Below are positions 46,258 to 55,200 of a stretch of DNA of 64,000 nt, piece by piece. Source of the stretch: Lyophyllum atratum (Eukaryota > Basidiomycota > Agaricomycetes > Agaricales > Lyophyllaceae); the NCBI GenBank assembly GCA_014905825.1, contig JACGCN010000015.1:992001-1056000 (forward strand), read 5' to 3'. Position 1 is the stretch's first letter. Each line of letters starts with the position of its first letter. A program made the translations under genes and the position numbers. Under the pieces are notes generated by a model. The model was given only the letters and a program-made list of their open reading frames with translations. It ran no database searches and was not told the origin of the DNA.

Positions 46258-47343
46258 TTATTTGGAGAGGAGAGCGGAAGCCATAGGATCGTCGGCGACG
46301 GCGTCCTCGGCAAGAGTCGCAGAGATGAGGGAAGAGTCTGGAATGGTCGAGGAAGCGAATGCGGACATGAAATCGTGCGCAAGCGTACGAGTGTGGAATC
46401 GAAGGCTGATGGTGGTAGGGTTATGCGGGAGACGTATGGCAGTGCGAACACTATCCGGTTGGAGTTTCGGCAGACACTGGAAAAGCAGATAAACAAGATG
46501 CATCGGGGGCTCGTCGGGGGTGACGTTGCGGACGAGTACGTCTCGGGGTGTGATATGCCTTCGTCGACGCAAGTAAGCTGCGGAGGACCTTGCTCGGGCC
46601 AACCGTGACATGTGGGAACGACGGGAGCGAGAAGGGAACTGCTCGTCGTACGCAGATGGACCATCCTGGGATCCTTGTGCAACACCCATGGTGGGTTCGT
46701 CAACAGGTGTCGGAGGCGAAGGGGCACGGGTTGACGTTATAGCAGGACGCAGCGGAGATTGGAGGTGAAGGGAGTGGACGACCTCATCAACATTGGTGTC
46801 GACGACCCCAAGATCGCGTCGAAGAGACGAAGATTCGGTCGAGAGTCGACGCAAATCAGCTCCGTGGGACGCGACAGTGTCGAAGAGGTCCTTGAGAGAC
46901 ATCGCGGGAGCCGCAGTATTACCGGGATTTGCTGTAGATGACGGGTCGTTGTGAAGAAGGGCCATGACGGCGGAGTGCCGCCGGTGCATCGTGTGACCGA
47001 GGTAGTTAACCAGTTCTCCGAGCTGGTGGACGTCGTGGGCAAGGACGGACACGCGGTCGACGGGCTGGTGGTCATGTACCGGTGATGGGACACGTGGGGG
47101 TGCAGGGGCCTCAACATGCAGGCGCGGGATGAGATGAATGTGAGTGGACGGTACAGGGGATGGGGAGGCATCGTGAGAGGTAGCCCGTGACACGATGCCA
47201 TTGGCTATAGCACGCTCGGCCTCGAGTGCATCCATTGCGGTCTGAATAGGGTCGGGATCAAAGGGCGAGAGCGAGTGGGAGGAGACGACGGTAGGGGAAG
47301 CGGAGGAGACCGTTATGGGGGATGCCTGTCGTTGAGACGCCAT
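46258..47343 (-). CDS. LINE ORF1a, second ORF1-type protein
   Basis: 361 codons from the ATG at 47343 (MASQRQASPITVSSASPTVV). Same plan as ORF1b: disordered Ser/Pro N-terminus, coiled coil (DLFDTVASHGADLRRLSTES then SLRRDLGVVDTNVDEVV), and C-terminal RDVLVRNVTPDEPPM..NPTTISLRFHTRTLAHDFMSAF. Two segments can be aligned with ORF1b: TVASHGADLRRLS with TVVAYGKDVNNLS, and RDVLVRN..TTISLRFHTRTL with RDVLIHP..TTILSIRFRNRHL. It therefore looks like a diverged duplicate that precedes ORF1b by about 330 bases. It is named ORF1a here only for position. Confidence 0.7.
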   Translation of the reverse strand: MASQRQASPITVSSASPTVVSSHSLSPFDPDPIQTAMDALEAERAIANGIVSRATSHDASPSPVPSTHIHLIPRLHVEAPAPPRVPSPVHDHQPVDRVSVLAHDVHQLGELVNYLGHTMHRRHSAVMALLHNDPSSTANPGNTAAPAMSLKDLFDTVASHGADLRRLSTESSSLRRDLGVVDTNVDEVVHSLHLQSPLRPAITSTRAPSPPTPVDEPTMGVAQGSQDGPSAYDEQFPSRSRRSHMSRLARARSSAAYLRRRRHITPRDVLVRNVTPDEPPMHLVYLLFQCLPKLQPDSVRTAIRLPHNPTTISLRFHTRTLAHDFMSAFASSTIPDSSLISATLAEDAVADDPMASALLSK

Positions 47344-47386
47344 CTGGTGGGGGGAGTAAAGGGTCGGACGTGCAATGTCGGCGTGA

Positions 47387-47705
47387 TAAAGGACTCCGTC
47401 CTGCACAGGAGAACGTCGTGGAATCGAGTGACGCAACTGTCGGGAGCGGCAGTGCTAAAGGACTCCATTCTGCGCAGGGGAATGTGATGGAAGCAAGTGA
47501 CGCAGCCGGCGCGAAAGCCCCGGGGGAGCACGGTGACATAGCCGGTTGCAGTGGATAGGCATACCGTATGGTTAGGGTGATGCGCGCTTCTGCACAGGGG
47601 AATGTTGTGGAATTAGTGACGCAGCTGTCGGGAAAGGTCCAGCAGAGCGCAGCGGCATAGGTGGGTGAAGTGGTTAAGCATGTGATATGGTTAAGGTGAG
47701 ACATT
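47387..47705 (-). repeat. Tandem repeats in the LINE leader
   Basis: Two units of about 69 bp (47387-47455 and from 47456) share AAAGGACTCC..TCTGC.CAGG.GAA.GT..TGGAA..AGTGACGCA. A third, starting near 47583, repeats the core TTCTGCACAGGGGAATGTTG. A downstream GCAT..ATGGTTA.GGTGA block is also doubled. Such arrays occur in 5' regions of some LINEs and can carry promoter activity. Confidence 0.65.
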
Positions 47706-47745
47706 TCTACGGACACAGAACGGAGGGTGGACTCGGTACTCTCCC

Positions 47746-47750
47746 AATGT
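47746..47750. repeat. Target duplication of the copia element, left
   Basis: AATGT, matched at 53003-53007. Confidence 0.85.
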
Positions 47751-48160
47751 TGAGAAAGTTATGGCTAGAGTATCACAAATAGAATAACCTCAGTATCAGA
47801 CACGGGGTAGTCGATGACTGTATTGCTGTACCTAGAGTATCACAAATAGAATAACTACGAGGACGTCAGTATGATACTTCTAGAGGTAGATTAAGATGGA
47901 AGCTCACCCTCAGTATCAGACACGGGGTAGTCGATGACTGAGGGTGCTAGGTAAGGGTAGGGGGTTTATATACGGTGAAAAACTTCTAATAAAATTGCCG
48001 GGCTGTGTATGAACCGCCCGACGGCATACAGTCTCGATCCTCTCGAGACTGCTAATTATAGGTAGTGGCGATCATATTCTATAAAAGGTAAACGTGACGC
48101 AATTAGGATAAGGTAGAGAGAACATAGCGGAAAAGGGGCTTGGTAAGTCGATTCCCAACA
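47751..48160 (-). repeat. Copia 3' LTR
   Basis: 410 bp; in element sense it begins TGTTGGGAATC and ends TTTCTCA. A TATATAA box lies at about 47967. Two words are each present twice (AGAGTATCACAAATAGAATA and CAGTATCAGACACGGGGTAG), and CACCCTCAGT pairs with ACTGAGGGTG to make a hairpin near 47905-47947. Confidence 0.93.
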
Positions 48161-48168
48161 CTCCCCCC
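48161..48168 (-). other. Copia polypurine tract
   Basis: In element sense the bases immediately before the 3' LTR read GGGGGGAG, the purine run that primes plus-strand synthesis. Confidence 0.7.
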
Positions 48169-48183
48169 GACGTCAAGGACCGT

Positions 48184-51100
48184 CTAGTCCATATTGAGGA
48201 GCTTAACGAGATGCTCATGGACGACGCGTGGGAGGGGCTTAGTGAAGAGGTCGGCGAGGTTTTCTTGTGAAGGAATATGGAGGATCTCGATGTCGCCGTT
48301 GTAGACTCGCTCTCGAATGTAGTGGTGCCTAATATCGATATGCTTTGCACGGGAATGACCTTTGGTGGAGCCGGCAAGCGCGATCGAAGATAGATTGTCG
48401 CCATAGAGGGTAGCTGGTCGGTCCTGCTCGGCTGCGATTTCGTATAGGAAATTGTCCATCCAAAGGGCCTGTTGAGCGCCTCGAGTAAGTGCCATGTATT
48501 CGGCTTCGGTAGTGGAGAGCGCGACGGTGGCTTGTCTCTTTGAGCTCCACGAGACTGGGCCGTTTGCCATCATGAATACGTATCCAGCTGTCGAGCGGCG
48601 TGTATCTAAGTCGCCTCCGTAGTCCGCGTCAACGTAACCCGCGGGCTTGATGTTCGCTCCGTTCCTGCGGTGTTGGTACGTGATACGATAGTCTAGGGTG
48701 CCCTTCACATACCCGAGAACATGCATCATGGCGTTCCAGTGCATGGGCCCGGGGTTGGACTGATACCTAGCTAGTACTCCAACTGCGTAGGATAGATCGG
48801 GACGGGTAGCGACCTGCGCCCACATGAGCGAACCGAGTACCTCCCGGTACGGTTTCCCGGCCATATATTTCTTGTCGGCCTCGGAGATTGGTGAGCTCAG
48901 CTCGGTGAGTTGGATGCCGGTGGGTAGAGGTGTTGGGTGCGAGTTACAGTCCGTCATCCCGAAGCGTTGAAGGACGCGTTCGAGGTACGTACGTTGGGAA
49001 AGGGAAATCGCTTGAGTGTGGGGGTCCTGCTCGATACGCATCCCAAGTAGGAAGCTGGGCTCCCCCAGGTCCTTTGCCTCGAAACACTCCATCAGCTCCC
49101 CCTTTGCCAGCTCCCCGACCTTCTTATTCGAAGAGATCCCGAAGATGTCGTCTCCGTAGGTGTTGGTGATCGTCCATGCATCGCCGTCTATTTTGACACG
49201 GACGCAACTGTCGGCGCGCGAGGTATTGTAGCCCAGTTTTGAGAACGCGCCGTCGAGAGTGTGGTACCAATCGTGCCCACCCTGCATCATTCCATACAGG
49301 GTCTTCATCAACCGGCAAACCTTGCCCTCTCCCCCCTGAAACCCTGGAGGGACACGCATGTAGACGTCGTGCGTGGGGACGCTGTTGAGGTACGCGGAGA
49401 CGAAATCTATCTGCCAGATGTGGAACCCGAGATGGGCGGCGAGTGCTATGCAGATACGGAGTGATTCCAGACGTACAACAGCAGCGTACGTCTCATCGAA
49501 GTCCTCGCCATGGACCTGAGTGTAACCCTTGGCGACGAGACGCGCTTTCCGCCTGGTGATATTCCCGTCCGCGTCGTATTTATTCGCGAACACCCACATG
49601 CACCCTATGACCTTCTTACCTGCGGGTACCGCTGACTCGTCTACCAACTTGAAGACCTCCCGCTTCTCGAGCATGGCCAGTTCATCCTCCATAGGTGAGA
49701 CCCAAAGGTCTGGGCGCTGCATCGCCTCGCCGTAGTGCTTCGGTACGTACGTATCAGAAGACTTGTCAACGGTGGCATCGTGGGAGGCGAGGAACGCGAA
49801 CACGCTCATGGCGGCGAGCAGGCCCTGAGGGGTGTCGGCATCGGTAGCCCAATCTTCACCTGCAGCGCGAGCGGCCTCCTCCTCAGCCAGGGATTTATGT
49901 GAGGCAATGACAGCAGGTGTAGGTTTAGCATGTCGTGCAGAACGGCGCGGGAGGGTTGGGGCATCTGGTGCAGGGTTCACGGTGTCGCGTGCGACAGGTG
50001 TCGTGATGGTGGGTGTGGGAGGATGCAGGGGTGGGTCGGTGGGACGGATCCGTGCTGCTGTGGGCTGTTTTGGTAGAAGCAGGCCGGGAACTGTGGGATT
50101 TGGGGGAGGTTCGTTCATAGCCAGTAGGTCGTCTTCATCATTGAGTACAGTAATAGAACGATGTCCTGTGCCTTCTTCGAATATGACGTCACGGGAAGCA
50201 ATTATAGATCGGCTATTTCGATCGAAGAGCTTATACCCGTTTGGTGAGTACCCAATCATGACACACTTGACGGATCGGGCGTCGAGCTTGGATGAGACAA
50301 GTTCCAAAGGCACCTTCGCGAACGCTACACAGCCAACTGGTCGAAGATGCGAGACGTCCTGGCGTTCCCCAGTCCATTTCTCCTCGGGTACGGCGTCAAG
50401 GTGTCGGGAGGATGGTATGATGTTGCGGACGGTGATGGAGGTATCTGATAATTCCGCCCACAAGTACTTCGGAAGCCCACCATCAGCCATCATACATCTC
50501 ACGCCCTCGATGATAGTACGTATCGAGCGTTCAGCTAGACCGTTTTGGCCATGGGCGTAGGGCATGCTGACTTCGAGTTGGATACCAGCTTCCCGACAAT
50601 AGTCATACCACAGCTCATTCAACCACTCGCGACCACCATCAATCCGCGCGAAATGGATCCTCTTCCCTGTCTGTAACTCCGACTCTCGGTGATAGGTTTT
50701 GAACGCGGTCAGTGTGGTTACGGCGTCCTTACGCGAAATGGGAAAACCGCGCATTCTCGAAGTTCCACCGTCGACGCAGAGCATTAGGTACACAGCTCCC
50801 CCAAGCGACACCACACTCGCTGGGCCCCAGAGATCCATGTGCACGCGGTAGTTGACCTCCACTTCGGGCTCGACCACTCCGTCATATACGCGGGCGGCAT
50901 GTTTCCCATAGACGCAGTCTTCGCATATGCCCTGGACTTCCAGGTCACCCTTGATGTTGAGTCCATCCACCAGTCCTTTCTTCGCCAAGTTCCTGATCCC
51001 GGTAACGCCAGCATGTCCAAATCGACGGTGCCAGGTGTCTAGATCAACGGGAACATCCAGGGATTTCGCGGCCATGACAGTGGGCGCGCGTGACCCTGCA

Positions 51101-52512
51101 TTGGGATCCAGGGCCCCCAAGAGGTACAGCCCATTTGTACGCACACCTTCCATCACTGACTTCCCACTCGGGTCTTTGAAGACCACCTTCCCTCCTCCAA
51201 AGGTAACGGAGAACCCAGCTTCGTCAAACTTCGCTACTGAGATGAGATTTGCAGCGAGACTGGGAGTATGTAGGGCCGAGCGGAATACGAGCTCGGAAGA
51301 GGTCTTCCCGACCTTCACCATTTTCTTTACAGTACCACGACCGACAATCGCAAAAGAACCTCCACGGTCCGCCGCCTGTCCGCGACGAGGTGTTGAGAAT
51401 AGCTCATAGTCCAGGAAAGTGGCCTTGTCGACGAAGCAATGGTCACTGGCGCCAGAGTCTGCGTAGGTGTACGTGGTAGCGGTGGCTTTTAGTGCGAGCA
51501 CACTCGCGGAGAGGTAGGCGTCGATTGCATTTCCGTGCTCATCGTAGAGAGCGGCTGGAGAGTATTGCGAAGCGACTAGGGCGTACGTGGTGTGTGGAGG
51601 TGGGGGTGAGGAGTCGGTAGAGGCAAGGTTAGCGGTGGGTGTGGTAGTAGTGGTGGTTTTGGCGGCGTCGCCGGTAGAGGTGTGTCTGGTGCGGTTACGG
51701 AAGTTGGCCGGGAACTGACCTTCCTTCCCGCCCCCCGGCCAGTAGCAATCCTTGATATTATGGCCGGTCCGTCCACAATTATTGTTGGAACAGACTTCCT
51801 TCGACTTCGTGGACTGCGCCTTCGCCTGGAGCGCGGTGGATGATACACCCGCGGCCTGGTTTTGTTCCTTCACTAGGTCCCAGTGTACGGTTAGACCTGC
51901 AACAAGTTCGGCCGATGTTTTGGTGGCGTGGAGGGAACTGATTATCGTGTTCCAGGATGGGGGTAGTGACGAGATGACGACGGCCCGGAAGGTCTTGTCT
52001 GAGATCTCAGCCCCCTTTTCGGTTGCGATGATCCACTTCGTGCGTAGGTTGCGGATGTGCTCCTGGAAGTCTCCCCCTTCCGAGAGCTTCACGGACCGAA
52101 GATGACTTTCCGCGGCGACGGCTGCGATCTCCGATACAGTACCATACTGGGTGGTAAGTATAGCCCATGCCTCAGCGGCGCTACCGTTCATCCTGACGCC
52201 CATTCCTATAGGGTTCTTCATATTGTATGTTATGAGTGAAAGGGTCCAGGCGTCGCGCAACTCCCATTCGTCAAACGAGGGTCGCATCGAGGTCCAGCTG
52301 GTGGCGTCGGACGGTAGTGGGGTCGCCTCCGGGGATAGCCCATTCGTCTCCGGGAGCGAAGGCTTTTTGATATTGCCTGTCAAGTATCCTGTGGCGCCAC
52401 GAGCTCGGGCGGCCAGGAGTACTCGATCTTTGAAGGCCATGTAGTTCTCTCCGTCGAACTGCTGTTCTTCGGGGAAGGTGGGGGGTAGGTTGTTAGATGT
52501 AGTGTTGGACAT
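48184..52512 (-). CDS. Copia Gag-Pol polyprotein
   Basis: 1442 codons from the ATG at 52512 (MSNTTSNNLPPTFPEEQQFD). Order: UBN2-type Gag (GENYMAFKDRVLLAARARGA; SVKLSEGGDFQEHIRNLRTK); CX4CX4HX4C knuckle CSNNNCGRTGHNIKDC; protease with YADSGASDHCFVD; integrase zinc region TWHRRFGHAGV..CEDCVYGKHAA; integrase core VHMDLWGPAS, ARIDGGREW and AHGQNGLAERSIRTI (D, D, E); copia reverse transcriptase with KARLVAKGYTQVHGEDFDET, WQIDFVSAYLNS and NTYGDDIFGIS; RNase H with GYVDADYGGD, STTEAEYMAL, LYGDNLSSI and HIDIRHHYIRER. The integrase-before-RT order defines copia. No stops or shifts; the RT box is YGDD instead of the usual YVDD. It should supply all functions for mobility. Confidence 0.95.
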   Translation of the reverse strand: MSNTTSNNLPPTFPEEQQFDGENYMAFKDRVLLAARARGATGYLTGNIKKPSLPETNGLSPEATPLPSDATSWTSMRPSFDEWELRDAWTLSLITYNMKNPIGMGVRMNGSAAEAWAILTTQYGTVSEIAAVAAESHLRSVKLSEGGDFQEHIRNLRTKWIIATEKGAEISDKTFRAVVISSLPPSWNTIISSLHATKTSAELVAGLTVHWDLVKEQNQAAGVSSTALQAKAQSTKSKEVCSNNNCGRTGHNIKDCYWPGGGKEGQFPANFRNRTRHTSTGDAAKTTTTTTPTANLASTDSSPPPPHTTYALVASQYSPAALYDEHGNAIDAYLSASVLALKATATTYTYADSGASDHCFVDKATFLDYELFSTPRRGQAADRGGSFAIVGRGTVKKMVKVGKTSSELVFRSALHTPSLAANLISVAKFDEAGFSVTFGGGKVVFKDPSGKSVMEGVRTNGLYLLGALDPNAGSRAPTVMAAKSLDVPVDLDTWHRRFGHAGVTGIRNLAKKGLVDGLNIKGDLEVQGICEDCVYGKHAARVYDGVVEPEVEVNYRVHMDLWGPASVVSLGGAVYLMLCVDGGTSRMRGFPISRKDAVTTLTAFKTYHRESELQTGKRIHFARIDGGREWLNELWYDYCREAGIQLEVSMPYAHGQNGLAERSIRTIIEGVRCMMADGGLPKYLWAELSDTSITVRNIIPSSRHLDAVPEEKWTGERQDVSHLRPVGCVAFAKVPLELVSSKLDARSVKCVMIGYSPNGYKLFDRNSRSIIASRDVIFEEGTGHRSITVLNDEDDLLAMNEPPPNPTVPGLLLPKQPTAARIRPTDPPLHPPTPTITTPVARDTVNPAPDAPTLPRRSARHAKPTPAVIASHKSLAEEEAARAAGEDWATDADTPQGLLAAMSVFAFLASHDATVDKSSDTYVPKHYGEAMQRPDLWVSPMEDELAMLEKREVFKLVDESAVPAGKKVIGCMWVFANKYDADGNITRRKARLVAKGYTQVHGEDFDETYAAVVRLESLRICIALAAHLGFHIWQIDFVSAYLNSVPTHDVYMRVPPGFQGGEGKVCRLMKTLYGMMQGGHDWYHTLDGAFSKLGYNTSRADSCVRVKIDGDAWTITNTYGDDIFGISSNKKVGELAKGELMECFEAKDLGEPSFLLGMRIEQDPHTQAISLSQRTYLERVLQRFGMTDCNSHPTPLPTGIQLTELSSPISEADKKYMAGKPYREVLGSLMWAQVATRPDLSYAVGVLARYQSNPGPMHWNAMMHVLGYVKGTLDYRITYQHRRNGANIKPAGYVDADYGGDLDTRRSTAGYVFMMANGPVSWSSKRQATVALSTTEAEYMALTRGAQQALWMDNFLYEIAAEQDRPATLYGDNLSSIALAGSTKGHSRAKHIDIRHHYIRERVYNGDIEILHIPSQENLADLFTKPLPRVVHEHLVKLLNMD

Positions 52513-52574
52513 AGTGGATGTATGCGTGTGTGCGAAAGTATTGAGTCTTCGAGCGTGTCTGTTTGTGAAAAACG

Positions 52575-52592
52575 CGAGCGGGGCACCTAACC
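52575..52592 (-). other. Copia primer-binding region
   Basis: Directly after the 5' LTR the element-sense DNA reads GGTTAGGTGCCCCGCTCG. Its opening GGTTA and GCCCCG resemble the half-tRNA primer site of the gag-only element at 56187-56207, but the segment matching the anticodon differs, so the priming tRNA is not assigned. Confidence 0.45.
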
Positions 52593-53002
52593 TGAGAAAG
52601 TTATGGCTAGAGTATCACAAATAGAATAACCTCAGTATCAGACACGGGGTAGTCGATGACTGTATTGCTGTACCTAGAGTATCACAAATAGAATAACTAC
52701 GAGGACGTCAGTATGATACTTCTAGAGGTAGATTAAGATGGAAGCTCACCCTCAGTATCAGACACGGGGTAGTCGATGACTGAGGGTGCTAGGTAAGGGT
52801 AGGGGGTTTATATACGGTGAAAAACTTCTAATAAAATTGCCGGGCTGTGTATGAACCGCCCGACGGCATACAGTCTCGATCCTCTCGAGACTGCTAATTA
52901 TAGGTAGTGGCGATCATATTCTATAAAAGGTAAACGTGACGCAATTAGGATAAGGTAGAGAGAACATAGCGGAAAAGGGGCTTGGTAAGTCGATTCCCAA
53001 CA
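52593..53002 (-). repeat. Copia 5' LTR
   Basis: 410 bp, apparently identical to 47751-48160; carries the promoter (TATATAA in element sense at about 52809). Confidence 0.93.
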
Positions 53003-53007
53003 AATGT
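53003..53007. repeat. Target duplication of the copia element, right
   Basis: AATGT, matching 47746-47750. Confidence 0.85.
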
Positions 53008-53077
53008 GAGTGAAGGAGAATACATGTGGGCTGGCTATGGCGTGTGTACGAAATGGGCTATGCACGAGAAAGTATGA

Positions 53078-53161
53078 ACACGTCGGACATGCAGGAACAC
53101 AAACACATCGGACACGAGGGAACACAAGCACGTCGGACACGAGAGATCACAAGCACAGCGG
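53078..53161. repeat. Short minisatellite, about 25-bp unit
   Basis: About three units with the core AACACAAGCACGTCGGACAC and variants. The plus frame across them is repetitive (Thr, Ser, His) but is not otherwise gene-like. Confidence 0.6.
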
Positions 53162-54469
53162 AAGGCAATCCAGGAATCGGGGCGGGTCTACAGAGCGAGC
53201 AACGGTGTGAGCAACCGCCTCAGTACGCCGGCACCCGTCGTCTCCGGTATGTGGAGAGCAGGCAACAAGGCGGATGAGGTTCGTGCGCCGTGGTGCAAAG
53301 AACTGTTCCATACGCTCGCGACCTTTCATGCTCCTACGGTTTGGAGGGATCTAACGTGGGACGGCCATTACAGACATAACCCCAATCAGTAACTCGTAAC
53401 GCAGATCGTCGTCCGCAGTTTGCGAGGCAGGGAATGCGTTAAGACGGGTTTTATCTGGTTTTTGAGTTTTTGATGATGGTGGCTACATACAATATGTCTC
53501 TGATAAATTTGTTTCACGCGACCGTCATCGAGTCTTGGATGCGATTTGTTTCACGAAACGGTCTGTGGACGCGAAGCGAGTCGGGAAGACGCGACGCGAT
53601 TGGTCACAAGACAACGGTATCTTGCGCAGGATCACATGGGGTACCGGTGAGACCATATTAGAATTTTTTCTGGCCCGCAACTGCCCTTAAGAACATGCGA
53701 GTATGGGCCATTGCGAGCATGGCGTGGCCGAGATCTAGTCCTGGGGGTTTCCTGCGTTCAAGCCTGGTGCAGGTGTGGTATCGACCATGATTTACATAAT
53801 CAGATATTGTGCAAACATTACTTGACGCAATTGCAGCAGTTTTTTTGACATAAAACTCCAGTATTGCTTCTATCGCACCACAAGGTGCCACATGCAGAAC
53901 CATGTCTTATTGCGAGCCTGGTGTACACGGACTGGAATAAAAACTGTCTTCCCCGTCTCTCCTTCATATACCCCCGAGATTCCAGGTGCAAACTTAGACC
54001 CTCCTCAAAATCTAGAAACATTTGACAAACCTACACAACATAAGTATGTATACACTCACCCGGAGTCACCCCTCGCCTCTCCTCCTCTTGTGCTACAAGT
54101 TATAGACAAATTACACCAACCTACCACCCAAGTTCGGCTTTTCCTCGTGCCCGCCATCATCACCCTATAACCACCTTTTGCTTCTTCTGGTTGAGGTAAT
54201 TTAAGTTCATGGCAGTCTAGACCACCACCAGCACGGATAATATCAGGAGCATGATGGTGGCTTCGGTGTAGAGCGGCGGCGGGCTGAGGAGCCATCTCAC
54301 GAGGATGCCACCGGTGTCGGTCATGATGAAGCCAATATCTATGGGTGGTGGTCCAGTTTGGACAGTTGAATTTGTGTCGGATGGTAAGGGCACCAGATGC
54401 ACCCATTTGTATATCCCGACTGGTACGAACACAGGACCCTACCTGTTGCTCCAAAACGCGCTCAAGTGT
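53162..54469. other. No supportable gene
   Basis: About 1.3 kb between the minisatellite and the ABC pseudogene. The longer minus frame at 54056-54592 is not a family match; its right part overlaps the degraded end of the ABC pseudogene. Nothing else recognised. Confidence 0.45.
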
Positions 54470-54882
54470 ATGCGAGGGTCGATGCTTACCCAATCCCAAC
54501 CAAAATCGCAGGCGACCTCTTGGACCCATGGCCAGATGCCACAGTATGGAAACTGGATGCAGAGAAGTAAATTGATATAGTGCAGCACACACTCGACTGC
54601 ATTCATGTTTTGCTCGTTTTGCGTGAACTGAGATATCATTTCAGCTGTAACACATATGAGCGTCAGACTCCCTATGATTCAGACAGTGACAGGGTAACTT
54701 ACAGAACACCTGCGTGACTATATCATAATATCGTATTTGATCAGTCAACAGATCACAGACAAGGGTCGGTTATACATATTGCTCAACATATAAGACAACA
54801 CAACACCGAATTTGGAGGGGTCAATCGTGTTTCGGAAGCCCGCAGCAAACAGAGCAATGCCAAGGACCAGTAATTTCCAAAG

Positions 54883-54887
54883 ATATC
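54883..54887. repeat. Target duplication of the gag-only element, left
   Basis: ATATC, matched at 56424-56428. Confidence 0.85.
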
Positions 54888-55102
54888 TGTTGGAAACCAG
54901 GCTCGAGGGAACGGGACAAGGTGAGGGGGGTTAACAGAATGTATTCCACTATCGTACCAGTACGTAGCTCATCGAATACATACGTGCAAAGGAACAGAAA
55001 TGAGACGGAAAATTGCCTACGGCAGGAGGCGGCAAGTCAGTGATCGGAAAATGAACAAATCTAAATATAGAGCTTTTGGGCCTCGGCCGGTCAACTCCAA
55101 CA
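54888..55102 (-). repeat. Gag-only element 3' LTR
   Basis: 215 bp; in element sense it begins TGTTGGAGTTGACC and ends GGTTTCCAACA. The sequence before it in element sense ends TGTGGGAG, a short polypurine tract. Confidence 0.88.
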
Positions 55103-55200
55103 CTCCCACAGACCGGCGAGACACAAAACGAAAATTAGAATAAAATGAGAAAATAAACAGAAAATAAAACTGCTCCCACAGACTTCGAGAGCCTTCAATT

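Larger units (their letters stand above)
40518..47745 (-). mobile_element. Full-length-looking LINE (Tad/Deceiver-like non-LTR retrotransposon)
   Basis: Minus-strand unit in order: tandem-repeat leader (47387-47705), ORF1a (46258-47343), ORF1b (44618-45925) and ORF2 (40734-44654). All are uninterrupted and co-oriented. The right limit is set by the copia insertion at 47746; DNA beyond 53007 may still belong to it. The left limit is a guess: three TAGTGA units at 40518-40535 could be the microsatellite-like 3' end, but no poly(A) or target duplication was identified. An intact set of frames suggests recent activity. The clade assignment is by domain content and host and is inference. Confidence 0.75.
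47751..53002 (-). mobile_element. Complete Ty1/copia LTR retrotransposon
   Basis: 5252 bp with 410-bp LTRs at both ends, a single full polyprotein frame, a polypurine tract and an AATGT target duplication. By eye the two LTRs appear identical, so insertion is recent. Transcription runs right to left. It lies at the 5' side of the LINE, probably nested in its leader or immediate flank. Confidence 0.95.

Noticed and set aside
47746..53007. Copia element as a disrupted copy because RT reads YGDD
   Set aside because: Both catalytic aspartates are present and the frame is intact; Gly in the second position of the box is a tolerable variant.
53078..53161. CRISPR-like repeat array
   Set aside because: Units of about 25 bp are contiguous with no unique spacers; this is a minisatellite in a eukaryote.
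54056..54592. 178-codon minus frame as an independent gene
   Set aside because: It overlaps remnants of the ABC transporter in another frame and lacks any recognisable domain.
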